From positions 712,899 to 729,736 of the forward strand of contig MU657168.1 of NCBI GenBank assembly GCA_026770575.1: a stretch of 16,838 bases of DNA, written 5' to 3'. The stretch's first letter is position 1. The number at the start of each line of letters is the position of its first letter. The position numbers and the translations under genes were made by a program. This DNA is from Pelagophyceae sp. CCMP2097 (Eukaryota > Sar > Pelagophyceae). Shown in pieces: positions 9,101 to 16,838 of the stretch. A model generated the notes under the pieces. That model did not search any database, was not told where the DNA came from, and was given only the letters and a program-made list of their open reading frames with translations.

Positions 9101-12100
9101 TGGCGCCGACCGTACCCTGGACGTCGAGCGCGCCGGCGTGCATGCCGGCGATCGACATGGATAGCTTCAGCTTGGTGCCCTCGGTGATGGTCGAAAACGA
9201 GTTGCCGCCGGGCGGGTCGCGGAGCACGGTGAAGATGAGCGTCGGGTCCGTCGCCACCATGTAGATCGACGGGACGTCGTCTTGGATGACGCCGAGGACG
9301 ATGGCGTGGCGCGTCAAGGCCATGACGGCGCCGTCGAGGGCCCGCGCAAAGTCCAACGAGATGACCTGCGTAAAGGGCGCGAACGGGTTGGGGTCGCCGA
9401 CGACGACGTGGTGCTTGTACCCAAACTCGGGCGCGCTCGCGTTGTACTTTGATGGCGGAGAGTCGCCCGCCCCCGAGAGCCCGTCGCCGACGAGTGCGGT
9501 GATCGCCGCGCCCGCCAACGGCTTGGACTCGACGTAGCCCGTGGGCATCCCCGTGGGCAACTTCTTGACGACGCCGTTCTCGAGGCCGTAGCCCCAGGGC
9601 CAGAGTGATGCCGGGTGGCGCTCGACGAGGTCGAACGCGAGCGCGAACTTGTCGCCCTCGACGAAGACGCCGTCGATGGCGTCGGCGGCGAAGCACGTCG
9701 TCCCGTAGACCTCTGGGCCTTCCTCGGTCGTCCCCGGCGAGAGCATCATCGCCTCGGGCTTATCCTCCCAATCGGTTGGTGCGTCCGTCTTCCAACTGGA
9801 GACGCTACGGCGGTGCTGGTCGACGAGTTTGATCTCGCCGACGCAGAACGGCGTCGGAAAGTAGTAGAGCTCTTCCCACAGCGTGTCGCCAGAGGCGTCT
9901 GCGAGCGTGGAGAGGTCGACGTCTCGGGCGCTGCCGACCTCTGTGAAGAACTCGTCGACGAACTCGAACTTGGACGTGCTGCAGGGCAGCCTCGCCTCGA
10001 GAGCGACAGGGAAGATTGGCATCTCGACGCGGCAGCCTCGGATGCCCTTCAACGATTCGAAGATGGCGCTCTCGTCCGAGGCCGAGCACGCTTCGCCCTC
10101 GGCGCCGAGGCTGAGCGCGTACTTTGGTGCCGGCGGCAGAAGCGTCTCGGCGTAGCCGGCGTACCTAATTTTCGATCGTAAAACCTAGGCGCGGTGCTCG
10201 CTTCTGGCCGCCTCGGAACGGGACTCACGTCCAGAGCGTGCGCCGGAAGCCTGCGCAGCCGTCCAAGCCCAAGACGACGGGCTGACCCGAGACGTAGGCG
10301 GCACCCACGTCGCCTCCGAGGACGCCGACGCGCACTCGGACCTGGTCCGTCGCGACGAACTCGAGCGTGGTTTTGTGCGTCGCGAAAAACGTCGTCGACG
10401 GCGACGTGCCCGTCGACGACGCGCCGACGTCGCCGTCCTCGACGTCCAAGGGGATCCCCCCGGGAACCAAGGCGGCGACGTTTAGGCGGAACGTGTGGTT
10501 GCGGCCGACGCCGCTCGGGCCGCTAAAGGCCGCGAGCCGCACGGTGACGCGCTCGCCGAACGTGACAGAAAACGAGAACGCGCCCGCCTCGTCCGTCGCG
10601 TACGACTCCGTGTCGCCGCCGCCGCGGTCGACGAGGATGAACGTGCTGCGCACGGGGCAGTAGCAGGTGTCGTCGCCTTCAAAGACGTTCTCGTAGGCGC
10701 ACGCGCCGGCGTCGGCAAAGTCGTTTGCGGCGAGGTCGTAGCGGACGACGCCGGAGACGGACACGGCCGACTCGTCGACAAACTCAATCTCAGCCGCCCG
10801 GAAGTGCTGCACGGTGACCAACTCCGCCGGCGGCAAGAAGATGTGCGGCATGGCACCAGTCATTTTGGTGACGTTGACGAGAAAATGCTGCTTGACCTAG
10901 GCATCGGCACGGTGCGGGCTGCCTCGAGCTCTCCTCTGCGGCGATGACATCCCACAAAGGAGTCCCTGCCTGTTCCATCCGACGCACCGCGGCCCAGTCG
11001 CGGTCCGTGACGCGGATCTCCGACTCAAAGATGCCATAGGCATCGGTCTTGCCCTGGACGATGGGCGCGTACTTGAGGTCCACGGTACCCGTGTCGTCGA
11101 GGTGGTAGATGGAGACCTGTTCGAAGAGCGCGTCGGGGGCGGCGTGTGCCACGAGGTTTCAGAGCGGGGCCGCCCGTTCGACTCACGGTGGCGTTGCGCA
11201 CGGGCGCGCCCGACCGCGTCGCGACGACAGTGGTCAGCGTGCCGACCCACGGGCTCGTGAAGAGCGCCGTGGTCGAATCCGCCTGCTCACCTGTGAAAGG
11301 AATTAGTGTTTTTGGTCGCTGCGCCTCTCCGAGGCGCTACTCGCCTCCCACGACCGTCGACACCGTGTACATGACGTGCGTGCCGGGTACGTCGCCGACG
11401 TCGCGGTCGTAATACGAGATGGGCGAAAAGGGCTGGCCGCAGCCCGCCGACTTGGTCGGGATGTCGGCGATGAGCGTCGTCTTGTCCGGCCTGTCGACGG
11501 CCGAGCGGAAGATGCGGAAGCCGTCCTCGTGCTGCGACGTGTCGAGAAAGGAGAAGCGGACGCCCGTAGACGAGATGAGCGCGGGCACGACGTCCGCCGG
11601 GGAGCCGTCGTAGGCCAGCCCCGTAGAGCAGCGCACCTCGGTGAGCTTCGGGTCAATTTTGGCCGATTCGCCTTTGCACGCTGCGCCTTTTTTACAAAAC
11701 ATGGCCTCGACGCAGTAGAGCCGCTTACGGTTGTCGTCCGAGTCGCCCGAGTTGATCCCATCCTTGTCGTGCACGGTGCACTTCTTCGCCTTGCCGTCGC
11801 CCACGCAGTCTTTCGCATCCGAGATGCCTCCCGGGGCCTCGTCGTCCAGGACGCCGTTGCGGTAGATGCACTGCCGGTACAGCTCCTTTTCGGACGTGTC
11901 GAGCGTCCACGAAAAGGCGATGCCGGCGTACTCGCCGTCGCCCTGGGTGACGCGTCCGTTCAGGTTGTCGGCACACTTCTCTGCCGTCCAGTCCGCGGCC
12001 GGGTACGTCGCGGTCATGGCCTCGAGGCCCGGGACGTCGTCGCCGCCGCGCAAGAAGAGGTCGACCGTTCGCCGCGACGCAATGGTGTCTGCGACAATGG

Positions 12101-13234
12101 TCGAAATAGAAACGTCCTGCTCCTCGAGCATCTCAAACTCGAGCTTGTCGCCAAGCTGCCGCGACCAGACGTGCGCCACGCCCGCCGGGACGGTCATGTG
12201 CATGGACGCAATGGCCGCCCGCGCCTCGGCATCGGAGAGTCGGTTGTCGCCTAGCGGCGCTTTGACCGTATGCCTTGCCGCAGTGCGGGCGCACCATTCG
12301 TGTCGGCGGAGCGGAAGATGGTGTTGAACGCGCCCTCGGCATTCTGCATGTCTCTCGAAGATTCGGGCCACGCCGCCTCGAGCAGCAGGCCGCCGAGGCT
12401 GGCGCCGCGCTGGACAGCGTCGCAGCCTAGGATGTCGCAGTCCGCGCCCGTAAAGCCGCGGTCGCACTTGCAATCCGCCTGCGAGGCGGCGCCCGAAGCC
12501 GACGCGTCCTCGAGGAAGTGGCCGTCGCCGCACGAATCGCACTCGACGGCGCCCTCGCGGGCGTACGTGCCCCCGCCGCAAAATGCGCACGTCACGGTGC
12601 CGCCGTGCGCGGCGAACTTGCCCGCGGCGCATTTATTGCACTCCGTCGAGCCGGTCGACGGCGCCTCGTCGCCCGCAGCGCAGGGTGCGCACTCCTTTCC
12701 GGGGTCTTCGGCGAACTTGCCCGCGGCGCAGAAAACGCAAGACGCCGCGCCGTTTGCCGACGCGGACGCGCCCGCGGCGCAGCGCGCGCACGAAGAAGCG
12801 CCGGGGCCGGCGGCCGTGCCTTTGAGGCAGATGGTGCAGGAGTCCGAGCCGTATGCGCCCTCGCCGTTGGAGGAGTGCGTGCCGGCGGCGCAGCGACTGC
12901 AGTGAGTCGAGCCTGGCTTTGCAAAGTAGCCCGGCGCGCACGTGTTGTCGCACTGCGTCGAGGCAGTTTCGATGTTGTAGTGGCCTCCGGCGCAGTCCGT
13001 ACACGACGACGCGCGCGGTTCCGGGGCGAACTTGCCCGAAGAGCAGGAAGAGCAGGTCTGCGAGCCTCGTTCGCCTCCTTCGCCGCCCGCGCCGAACTTG
13101 CCCGGTTGGCAGGGCTTGCAAAATAATCTATGCCGCCACCGTGACCCATCCGAGTCCAGGCCCGAACCGGCGGGGCACCCCGCATGCCCAACCGGCAGCG
13201 CCGCCGCAACGAGGAGGAGCGCGAGGCCCAGCAT
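6199..13234 (-). CDS. Giant type I membrane protein with cysteine-repeat ectodomain, 2,067 aa, eleven exons
   Basis: Exons, 5' to 3': 13234-12295, 12250-11345, 11290-11187, 11116-10988, 10896-10229, 10164-8779, 8693-8569, 8446-7509, 7413-6843, 6673-6547, 6508-6199; total 6,204 nt, 2,068 codons including TAG, all phases closing. Residues 1-18 are a signal peptide. About 39-238 hold twelve CxxC units spaced 13-22 residues, as in GCC2/GCC3 (ephrin-receptor-like) repeats; an EGF-like end follows (CKCDRGFTGADC, 255-266). An EF-hand loop DTNGDNRLSDAE (311-322) spans the first splice. Later come a fibronectin III-like segment (EDGFRIFR.., exon 2), a carboxypeptidase-regulatory-like beta domain (VSVSGVVRYD..TDEAGAFSFSV, exon 5), long unassigned regions, a Thr/Pro/Ala stalk, an Asp-rich patch, one membrane span (about 1999-2025) and a ~42-residue basic tail without a kinase. 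Intron 2 is modelled GC-AG. The intron between exons 7 and 8 (8447-8568, GTCGG donor) is the least certain. Role: probably cell-surface adhesion or sensing (inference). A degraded partial copy lies upstream at 14523-15290. Confidence 0.85.
6566..6618. repeat. Low-complexity microsatellite coding the Thr/Pro/Ala stalk
   Basis: Imperfect GCGGACGCGGGC units followed by GTCGTCGGC units lie inside exon 10 of the giant receptor gene. On the coding strand they give TPTTPTTPPASAPASAP, a stalk likely to be O-glycosylated just before the Asp-rich patch and membrane span. Confidence 0.65.
12521..13120 (-). repeat. Twelve-unit cysteine repeat inside receptor exon 1
   Basis: CxxC motifs begin at residues 39, 61, 78, 95, 112, 133, 149, 166, 182, 199, 216 and 232; the fourth has one extra residue (CDNTC). 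Most are followed by xxG and an aromatic or small residue (AAGKF, SSGKF, AGGHY). The unit is about 16-17 residues. At DNA level some units remain very alike (GCGAACTTGCCCGCGGCGCA recurs on the plus strand), so recent unit duplication or conversion is likely. Confidence 0.8.
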
Positions 13235-13238
13235 GGGT

Positions 13239-13377
13239 GCGATATATCGCGATGGGTGTGACGTTGCGTTGAAGTTAAACTAGGAATTCCTACGTCGTGT
13301 ACAATTGTACGTCGGGGAAGAACTTTTGAGCCAGCTGCTCAGAGCTCGAAAAAAAAGAGACAGCTAGGAATTCCTAG
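13239..13377. promoter_or_regulatory. Palindrome cluster upstream of the giant receptor gene
   Basis: Four perfect palindromes lie within 140 bp upstream of the receptor start codon (13234): GCGATATATCGC (13239-13250), TAGGAATTCCTA (13281-13292), GTACAATTGTAC (13299-13310) and CTAGGAATTCCTAG (13364-13377). The second and fourth share the same core, 83 bp apart. Their position and the AT-rich surroundings fit promoter elements bound by dimeric factors. They could instead mark the ends of a small repeat element; no target-site duplication is apparent. Confidence 0.4.
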
Positions 13378-13773
13378 AGGATGAAAATTGGGAGAACCCA
13401 AAAAATGGCCGAAATGCAAAAAAGCGCGGGGGCCCTTCTCCGTGCGAAGCTTAAAAGAGAGCGAAGCGGACTGCGAAGCGGGCCTCTCCAGGCTCGCGCA
13501 GCGAGCCATCCCCCGGCAGGGGGGGCAGGGGGGGAGGAGCCCTCCCTCCCCGGCTTGGCGGGTATCGATCAAGGTGCTTCTTGGCGCGCGGCGTCCTTTG
13601 CCCTTGGAAACCGTTCGATCTCTGTGGCTCCTTGTCTGCCTCTGCTCGTCCGCGCCCTGCTCGTCCACGACACGCGTCGCGTAAGCTTTCCCCTGGCTGG
13701 GCGCACACGCCGCGGCACAAGAGGTGTACACGTGTATGTTTATAAGCACACTAATATTGAACCGGTCGGCCGC
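13378..13773. other. Region without a confident gene, possibly a dispersed repeat
   Basis: Both strands are open over most of this stretch (plus 13381-13935, minus 13339-13749), but neither translation shows a recognisable domain or steady codon bias. It contains poly-A tracts, a G-rich run with two G7 tracts (13519-13536), a hairpin GGCTCGC..GCGAGCC (13491-13507), and a 22-bp stretch nearly identical to one at 5906-5927. This looks more like a mobile or repeat sequence than a gene. Confidence 0.4.
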
Positions 13774-14085
13774 TCATTGACAATGATATGTCGAGCGCGT
13801 GAGGCGCGTGTGCAATACGCGAGGAAGCGCGAGGCCGCACTCGGGTCTTGTCGCGGCTACGTAGCACTCGCGCGCAGACGTGTCCGCGTCACCGTGGGCC
13901 CAGTCGTCGGCAACGACGACCCGTGGGTAGCCTAGGCCCTTGGACGCATGGACCGTCACGAACTCAGCCGTCCCCGACGGTACCTCAAGCGCGCACGCAC
14001 GGCGCGAGGAGCACCGTGGCGCGCTCGAGCGTTGACGCCGAGGAGGTCCGCGAGCCGTAGCACGGCCGACCAATCTGCGCTCGCC
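13774..14085 (-). pseudogene. Fragment of a superfamily I (UvrD/FBH1-like) DNA helicase
   Basis: The minus strand reads EFVTVHASKGLGYPRVVVAD (motif V-like: the T.H..KGL signature of UvrD-type helicases followed by a hydrophobic strand and acidic residues) and, 14 residues on, RECYVAATRPECGLALPRVL (motif VI-like, the YVA.TR arginine-finger signature). A stop follows at 13774. A neighbouring upstream stretch in a different frame (ADWSAVLRLADLLGVNARAR, about 14080-14020) may be the preceding exon. The Walker A and motifs Ia-IV are absent; instead the sequence upstream is the ~150-bp tandem array. This is therefore most likely a truncated C-terminal remnant, not a working helicase. Resemblance to FBH1-type enzymes is from motif style only. 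Confidence 0.6.
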
Positions 14086-14136
14086 CTCGACGTGCTTCGC
14101 CTCCTCGACTGGGCTAAGCGGTGCGCGCGTCGAGCC

Positions 14137-14522
14137 GGATGGGCGGCCGCGCCGCCGCGTCTCTCCTTGCCCGGCGTTGCCAGCGCCTGCGTCTCGCAGT
14201 GCGCGCGTCTGCAAAAGTGACGGGCAGTCAAGCGGCAAACGGCTCACCTAGGCCGCCAGTCGATCCTCGGCCCGGGCCGTCGCCACTGGGTTGGGCCGGC
14301 GCGCGACGGCGGCTGCCCTTGCCCGGCGTTGCCAGCGCCTGCGCGCATGCACGTCTGCACACGTGACGGGCAGTCAAGCGGCAAAACGGCTGACCTTGGC
14401 CGCCAGCGCCCTCGTAAGAGCCCGGGTCGTCGCCACCGGTTGGGCCGGCGCGCGGCGGCGGCTGCCCTTGCCCGGCGCTGCAAGCGCCTGCGCGCATGCA
14501 CGTCTGCACACGTGACGGGCAG
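14137..14522. repeat. Tandem array of ~150-bp units, about 2.6 copies
   Basis: The landmark CCTTGCCCGGCG begins at 14165, 14317 and 14466, giving periods of 152 and 149 bp. GTGACGGGCAGTCAAGCGGC recurs in the first two copies. The last two copies also share TTGGGCCGGCGCGCG and GCGCATGCACGTCTGCACAC. The first copy is the most diverged. The period is not a constant multiple of three, so the array is unlikely to be coding. The third copy is cut after GTGACGGGCAG, exactly where similarity to the receptor gene begins. Confidence 0.8.
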
Positions 14523-15290
14523 CACGTGGAACCGTAAGGCTCCGGGCCGTCGGCCTCGGGCGTCGGCGCTTCGAGGAGCATGCGCTCCTCCCGCGCGATA
14601 GAGCGCGGCTTCGCGTCCGCGGCCCCGGCCGTCGACCAGCGGTATATGTCCTGGAGCTGCGGCGCCGCACCGGGGCTCGTGCCCTCGACCTCGACTTTGT
14701 CGAGGCAAATCGCGAACTTTGTCGAGGCAAATCGCAAACTTGAAGACCTCTTCGCGGCGCGTGTCGTTGGCGGCGTCCAAAGCGAGCCTCGAGAGGTCGA
14801 CGCCGCGGGCGCCACCGTCGTCGCCGAAGAATTCGTCGACGAATGCAAACTTTGAGACTGCGCAGGGCCGCGTCGCCTTGTTCTCGTCGGAAAAAGATGG
14901 CATCTCGGCGCGGCAGCCGTCCACGTTTTCACGGTCCGTGTGTTCAGGGTCCGTGACGACTTGGTCTCTGTCGAGCTTGGCGCAGGCCTCTGCCGCGCGG
15001 CCGACGCGGAGCCGGAGATTCGGCGCCGGCGGCAGCACCGTCTGGACGTCACCCTGGTACCGGCCAAAAGCCGTCCCGAGGGGCGCACCGGGCGCGCAAG
15101 TCGTCGCAGGGACGCACGTCGTCAATTTCCGGCTGAACCCGCCGCAGCCTTCGACGAGTCGAGGGGCTGGCCGATAAATTAGGCGACGCCGTCGGCGCCG
15201 CCGAGCACCTAGAGAGGGAAGAGGTCGGAAGTCTCGCACGCCGCGTTCTGCGCCTCGACTCGCACAACTCGGTCGGGCGGTCCATTTTGG
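14523..15290 (-). pseudogene. Decayed partial copy of the giant receptor gene (end of exon 5 to mid exon 6)
   Basis: Minus-strand frames align with the intact receptor: VLGGADGVA to VLGGDVGAA, EGCGGFSRKL to DGCAGFRRTL, QTVLPPAPN to ETLLPPAPK, GCRAEMPSF to GCRVEMPIF, SKFAFVDEFF to SKFEFVDEFF, and EPYGSTC to EVYGTTC (matching about 10325-9695). Damage is clear. A TAA (15181-15179) sits where the intact gene has a Tyr codon. A frame change follows before EGCGGF. The position of intron 5 keeps a donor (GTGCG) but the acceptor AG is missing before the matching TAC codon. A 22-bp tandem duplication shifts frame again. An intron-like 31-nt insert (15209-15239) has no counterpart in the intact gene. 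The copy ends abruptly at the tandem array. The upstream limit is uncertain; weak similarity may continue to about 15350. Confidence 0.75.
14695..14738. repeat. 22-bp tandem duplication with frameshift
   Basis: Two adjacent 22-bp copies (14695-14716 and 14717-14738) share CTTTGTCGAGGCAAATCGC and differ only at their last few bases (GAA versus AAA). On the minus strand both encode FAICLDK in different frames. Because 22 is not a multiple of three, the duplication breaks the receptor-like frame; joining across it restores the alignment to the intact gene. Confidence 0.85.
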
Positions 15291-15513
15291 CGGTCCGCGT
15301 GCCCCGTGCTCACGCCGGCATGCTCGACCGAGTCGGAGACCTCGACGGAGTGAAAAGCAGACGAGCCGCTCCTTCGAAGCCTGGTTCGTCGTCGTCGTCG
15401 ACTATGGCAGCGCGCTCGACGACGGGCCGCGGCTGGCCAACGCCGCCGAAATTCAAATTGAATAATTCCGGAAACTTCCGAGGCCGCAACGTGACGAAAG
15501 ATCGCGGCGCGAC

Positions 15514-16074
15514 ATGGACGCGCGCGCGACGTGGATCTTCTTCCCGACGGCACCGCGGCCAGGCGAGCGACCGACCGAGGCGGCGCGGCGGCGCGCCCCG
15601 AAGCGAGCCATCGAATCGAGCCCTGAAGTCGCGAGGTGCAAATATTTAGAAAAGGGCGCGTGCAAACGAGGCTCCAAGTGCCGCTTTATCCACGACGCGC
15701 AGGTACCATCCCGCGTCCTCGTCCAGTCGCGATCGTCCGGGCTGGACTTCAACCATCAGGTCGAGCGGTCTCCAACCTCAGTCGCGCGCGTCCTCGACGA
15801 CGACGCAGCCGTCCTCCTCGACCACGACCGCGCCGCCGCCGCCACCACCGCCACCGCCAACGCCGCCGACGCCGACACCGACTCGATCCTCGGGCTCTTC
15901 GCCGCCGCCGCGATCGACGATCTCGTGCTCGAGATTTGTGACGGGCTTCCCCCCTCGTGCCTTCTCTCGCAGTTCGAGCTGTGCGTGGAACGAGCGAGTG
16001 CGTGGCCTCCGTTCGCCGCGGACACTCCGGTGCCGCCGGCTCCGACGTGGCCGACGTGGCGAGTTCCGGTATGA
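15514..16074 (+). CDS. CCCH-type zinc-finger protein, 186 aa, single exon
   Basis: The ATG at 15514 opens a frame to TGA at 16074. Residues about 44-58 form one CCCH finger, CKYLEKGACKRGSKCRFIH, with spacing C-x7-C-x5-C-x3-H, the tristetraprolin-like class that usually binds single-stranded RNA. The flanking basic segment (RRRAPKRAIE) may add RNA contacts or act as a nuclear signal. A low-complexity Ala/Thr/Asp tract (about 105-130) follows, then a hydrophobic/acidic helix-like segment (LGLFAAAAIDDLVLEICDGL) that could be a protein-binding motif. Most TTP-class proteins carry two fingers; this has one. The region upstream (15440-15510) is AT-richer and contains the palindrome TTCCGGAA, a plausible promoter. 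No intron is required. Confidence 0.7.
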   Translation: MDARATWIFFPTAPRPGERPTEAARRRAPKRAIESSPEVARCKYLEKGACKRGSKCRFIHDAQVPSRVLVQSRSSGLDFNHQVERSPTSVARVLDDDAAVLLDHDRAAAATTATANAADADTDSILGLFAAAAIDDLVLEICDGLPPSCLLSQFELCVERASAWPPFAADTPVPPAPTWPTWRVPV

Positions 16075-16259
16075 CACCGAAATGACGAGCGCGGACGGAG
16101 AACTTGGAACGGAAACCGCATCAAAGTAACGAGTCCCTTTCAAATGTTCCTTCGCCGGGTGATCCCGCGGGATGCCAGGGCCCCTGGGGAGGTCTTCGCA
16201 CGGCGCTTGAGTGGTGTTACGACGGAAGGGCGGGTCCCCCGAGGCGCGCGTCGTCGGCT

Positions 16260-16705
16260 TCACCGGCGGGCCGAGGCGTCGTTGACCTTTTTGAGGTAGA
16301 ACCGGAGGTCTTGGAACGGCAGCCGGACCTCGCCGGACGTGCCCCAAAAGGAGTTTATTAAGAGAGCGTTTTTTTAAGAATGTCGGCAGCCCGGGCCGCG
16401 GTGTTGCGCTCCTTAATTCGCTGGGAGGTTGATGCATCTATTCGGTAGTTTTGGGCGTAGAATCGCGTGGTGAGCTTAATTTTGTCATTCGGCCGCGTTT
16501 AATCGCGTCTGGGCCATTTTGAGGTCGGTATCTCTTCAGGGGTGGCGCCCACGACCAAATTGACTAGCCAGGCAGGTCCGGCGTCGAAAACTGTGTCGAT
16601 AATGTATAAGAATCCCCAGCCGCTGCCCTCTCTCCGCCGCCTGCGGTGTCGTCGAAAGGTGCTATTATTGAAAAGGACATACATTTTAGCTTTTCCTCCC
16701 TTCAA
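16260..16705 (-). pseudogene. Possible broken or spliced gene in AT-rich DNA, unidentified
   Basis: Three protein-like stretches follow each other on the minus strand: GFLYIIDTVFDAGPAWLVNL (ending at a TAA, 16501-16499), then in the same frame FYAQNYRIDASTSQRIKERN to ADILKKTLS and a stop (16358), then in a shifted frame GTSGEVRLPFQDLRFYLKKV to a TGA (16262-16260). An intron (GTGGG donor, AAG acceptor, about 76 nt) could bypass the first stop. The second break falls on a run of seven A residues (plus-strand T7, 16369-16375), where one base more or less joins the two frames. This may be a pseudogene, a homopolymer sequencing error, or a gene that really ends at KKTLS. I do not recognise the family. 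Confidence 0.35.
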
Positions 16706-16772
16706 TGTGATATTCCGACGATTTTTGACGAAACGCGATTCCAGGAATTGAAATGTAATTCGCGGAATTCAA

Positions 16773-16838
16773 AAACCGAAATTGGAAGAAACGGAAAAGC
16801 CGAAACTTGAAGTACCCGGACCGAAATTTGAAGAACCA
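16773..16838 (+). repeat. Short imperfect repeats at the right edge
   Basis: CCGAAA.TTGAAG-type units repeat about every 21-24 bases up to the window end. In one plus-strand frame they read KPKLEET, KPKLEVPG, PKFEEP, so this could be the start of a repetitive coding exon continuing outside the window, or just AT-rich simple repeat. Too short to judge. Confidence 0.35.

Noticed and set aside
12521..13120. Regular repeats considered as a CRISPR or satellite array
   Set aside because: The periodicity is in the protein (CxxC about every 16-17 residues) and the DNA units vary; this is a coding cysteine repeat.
13519..13536. G-quadruplex regulatory element
   Set aside because: Two G7 tracts could fold, but they also pair with nearby C tracts, and nothing ties them to a promoter or gene.
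13381..13935. 184-codon plus-strand ORF starting at an ATG
   Set aside because: It overlaps the helicase motif fragment on the other strand, has repetitive composition and no recognisable domain. Kept only as part of a gene-poor region.

Overview
This is nuclear DNA of a GC-rich, intron-bearing microbial eukaryote. Coding regions can only be read by removing short introns (about 38-170 nt). The proteins are eukaryotic in type: a plant-type HIR/SPFH protein, a secretory prolyl 4-hydroxylase with a VHL-like domain, a 2,067-residue cysteine-repeat receptor and a CCCH zinc finger. The HIR protein's N-terminal paired VPPG-type motif and the overall style suggest an alga such as a pelagophyte (Aureococcus-like) or haptophyte. 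That placement is inference; no taxonomic marker gene is present.

Layout. 1-252 (-): 5' end of an unidentified gene leaving the left edge. 550-1522 (+): tentative four-exon gene for an unknown 208-aa protein. 1523-2025: gene-poor, with a minus-strand coding-like stretch. 2026-3482 (+): three-exon HIR-like SPFH/Band 7 protein (445 aa). 3738-5209 (+): four-exon secretory protein (436 aa) joining a VHL beta-like domain to a prolyl 4-hydroxylase-type 2OG-Fe(II) dioxygenase. 5210-6198: convergent intergenic region with strong inverted repeats. 6199-13234 (-): eleven-exon gene for a giant single-pass surface protein with signal peptide, twelve CxxC units, an EGF-like end, an EF-hand, Fn3-like and carboxypeptidase-regulatory-like regions, one membrane span and a short tail. 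13279-13773: AT-richer region with palindromes. 13774-15290 (-): a graveyard holding an SF1 helicase fragment, a ~150-bp tandem array and a decayed partial copy of the giant receptor gene. 15514-16074 (+): intronless CCCH zinc-finger gene. 16260-16838: AT-rich segment with a possible broken gene and short repeats at the right edge.

The intron models rest on three checks: reading-frame phase closes in every case, known family alignments run across the junctions in HIR and P4H, and a canonical EF-hand loop forms only after splicing receptor exons 1 and 2. Eleven of the eighteen modelled introns begin with GTGCG. The genes do not form an obvious pathway. The most suggestive single object is the VHL-like plus prolyl hydroxylase fusion, which may place a hydroxyproline reader and writer in one secreted protein.
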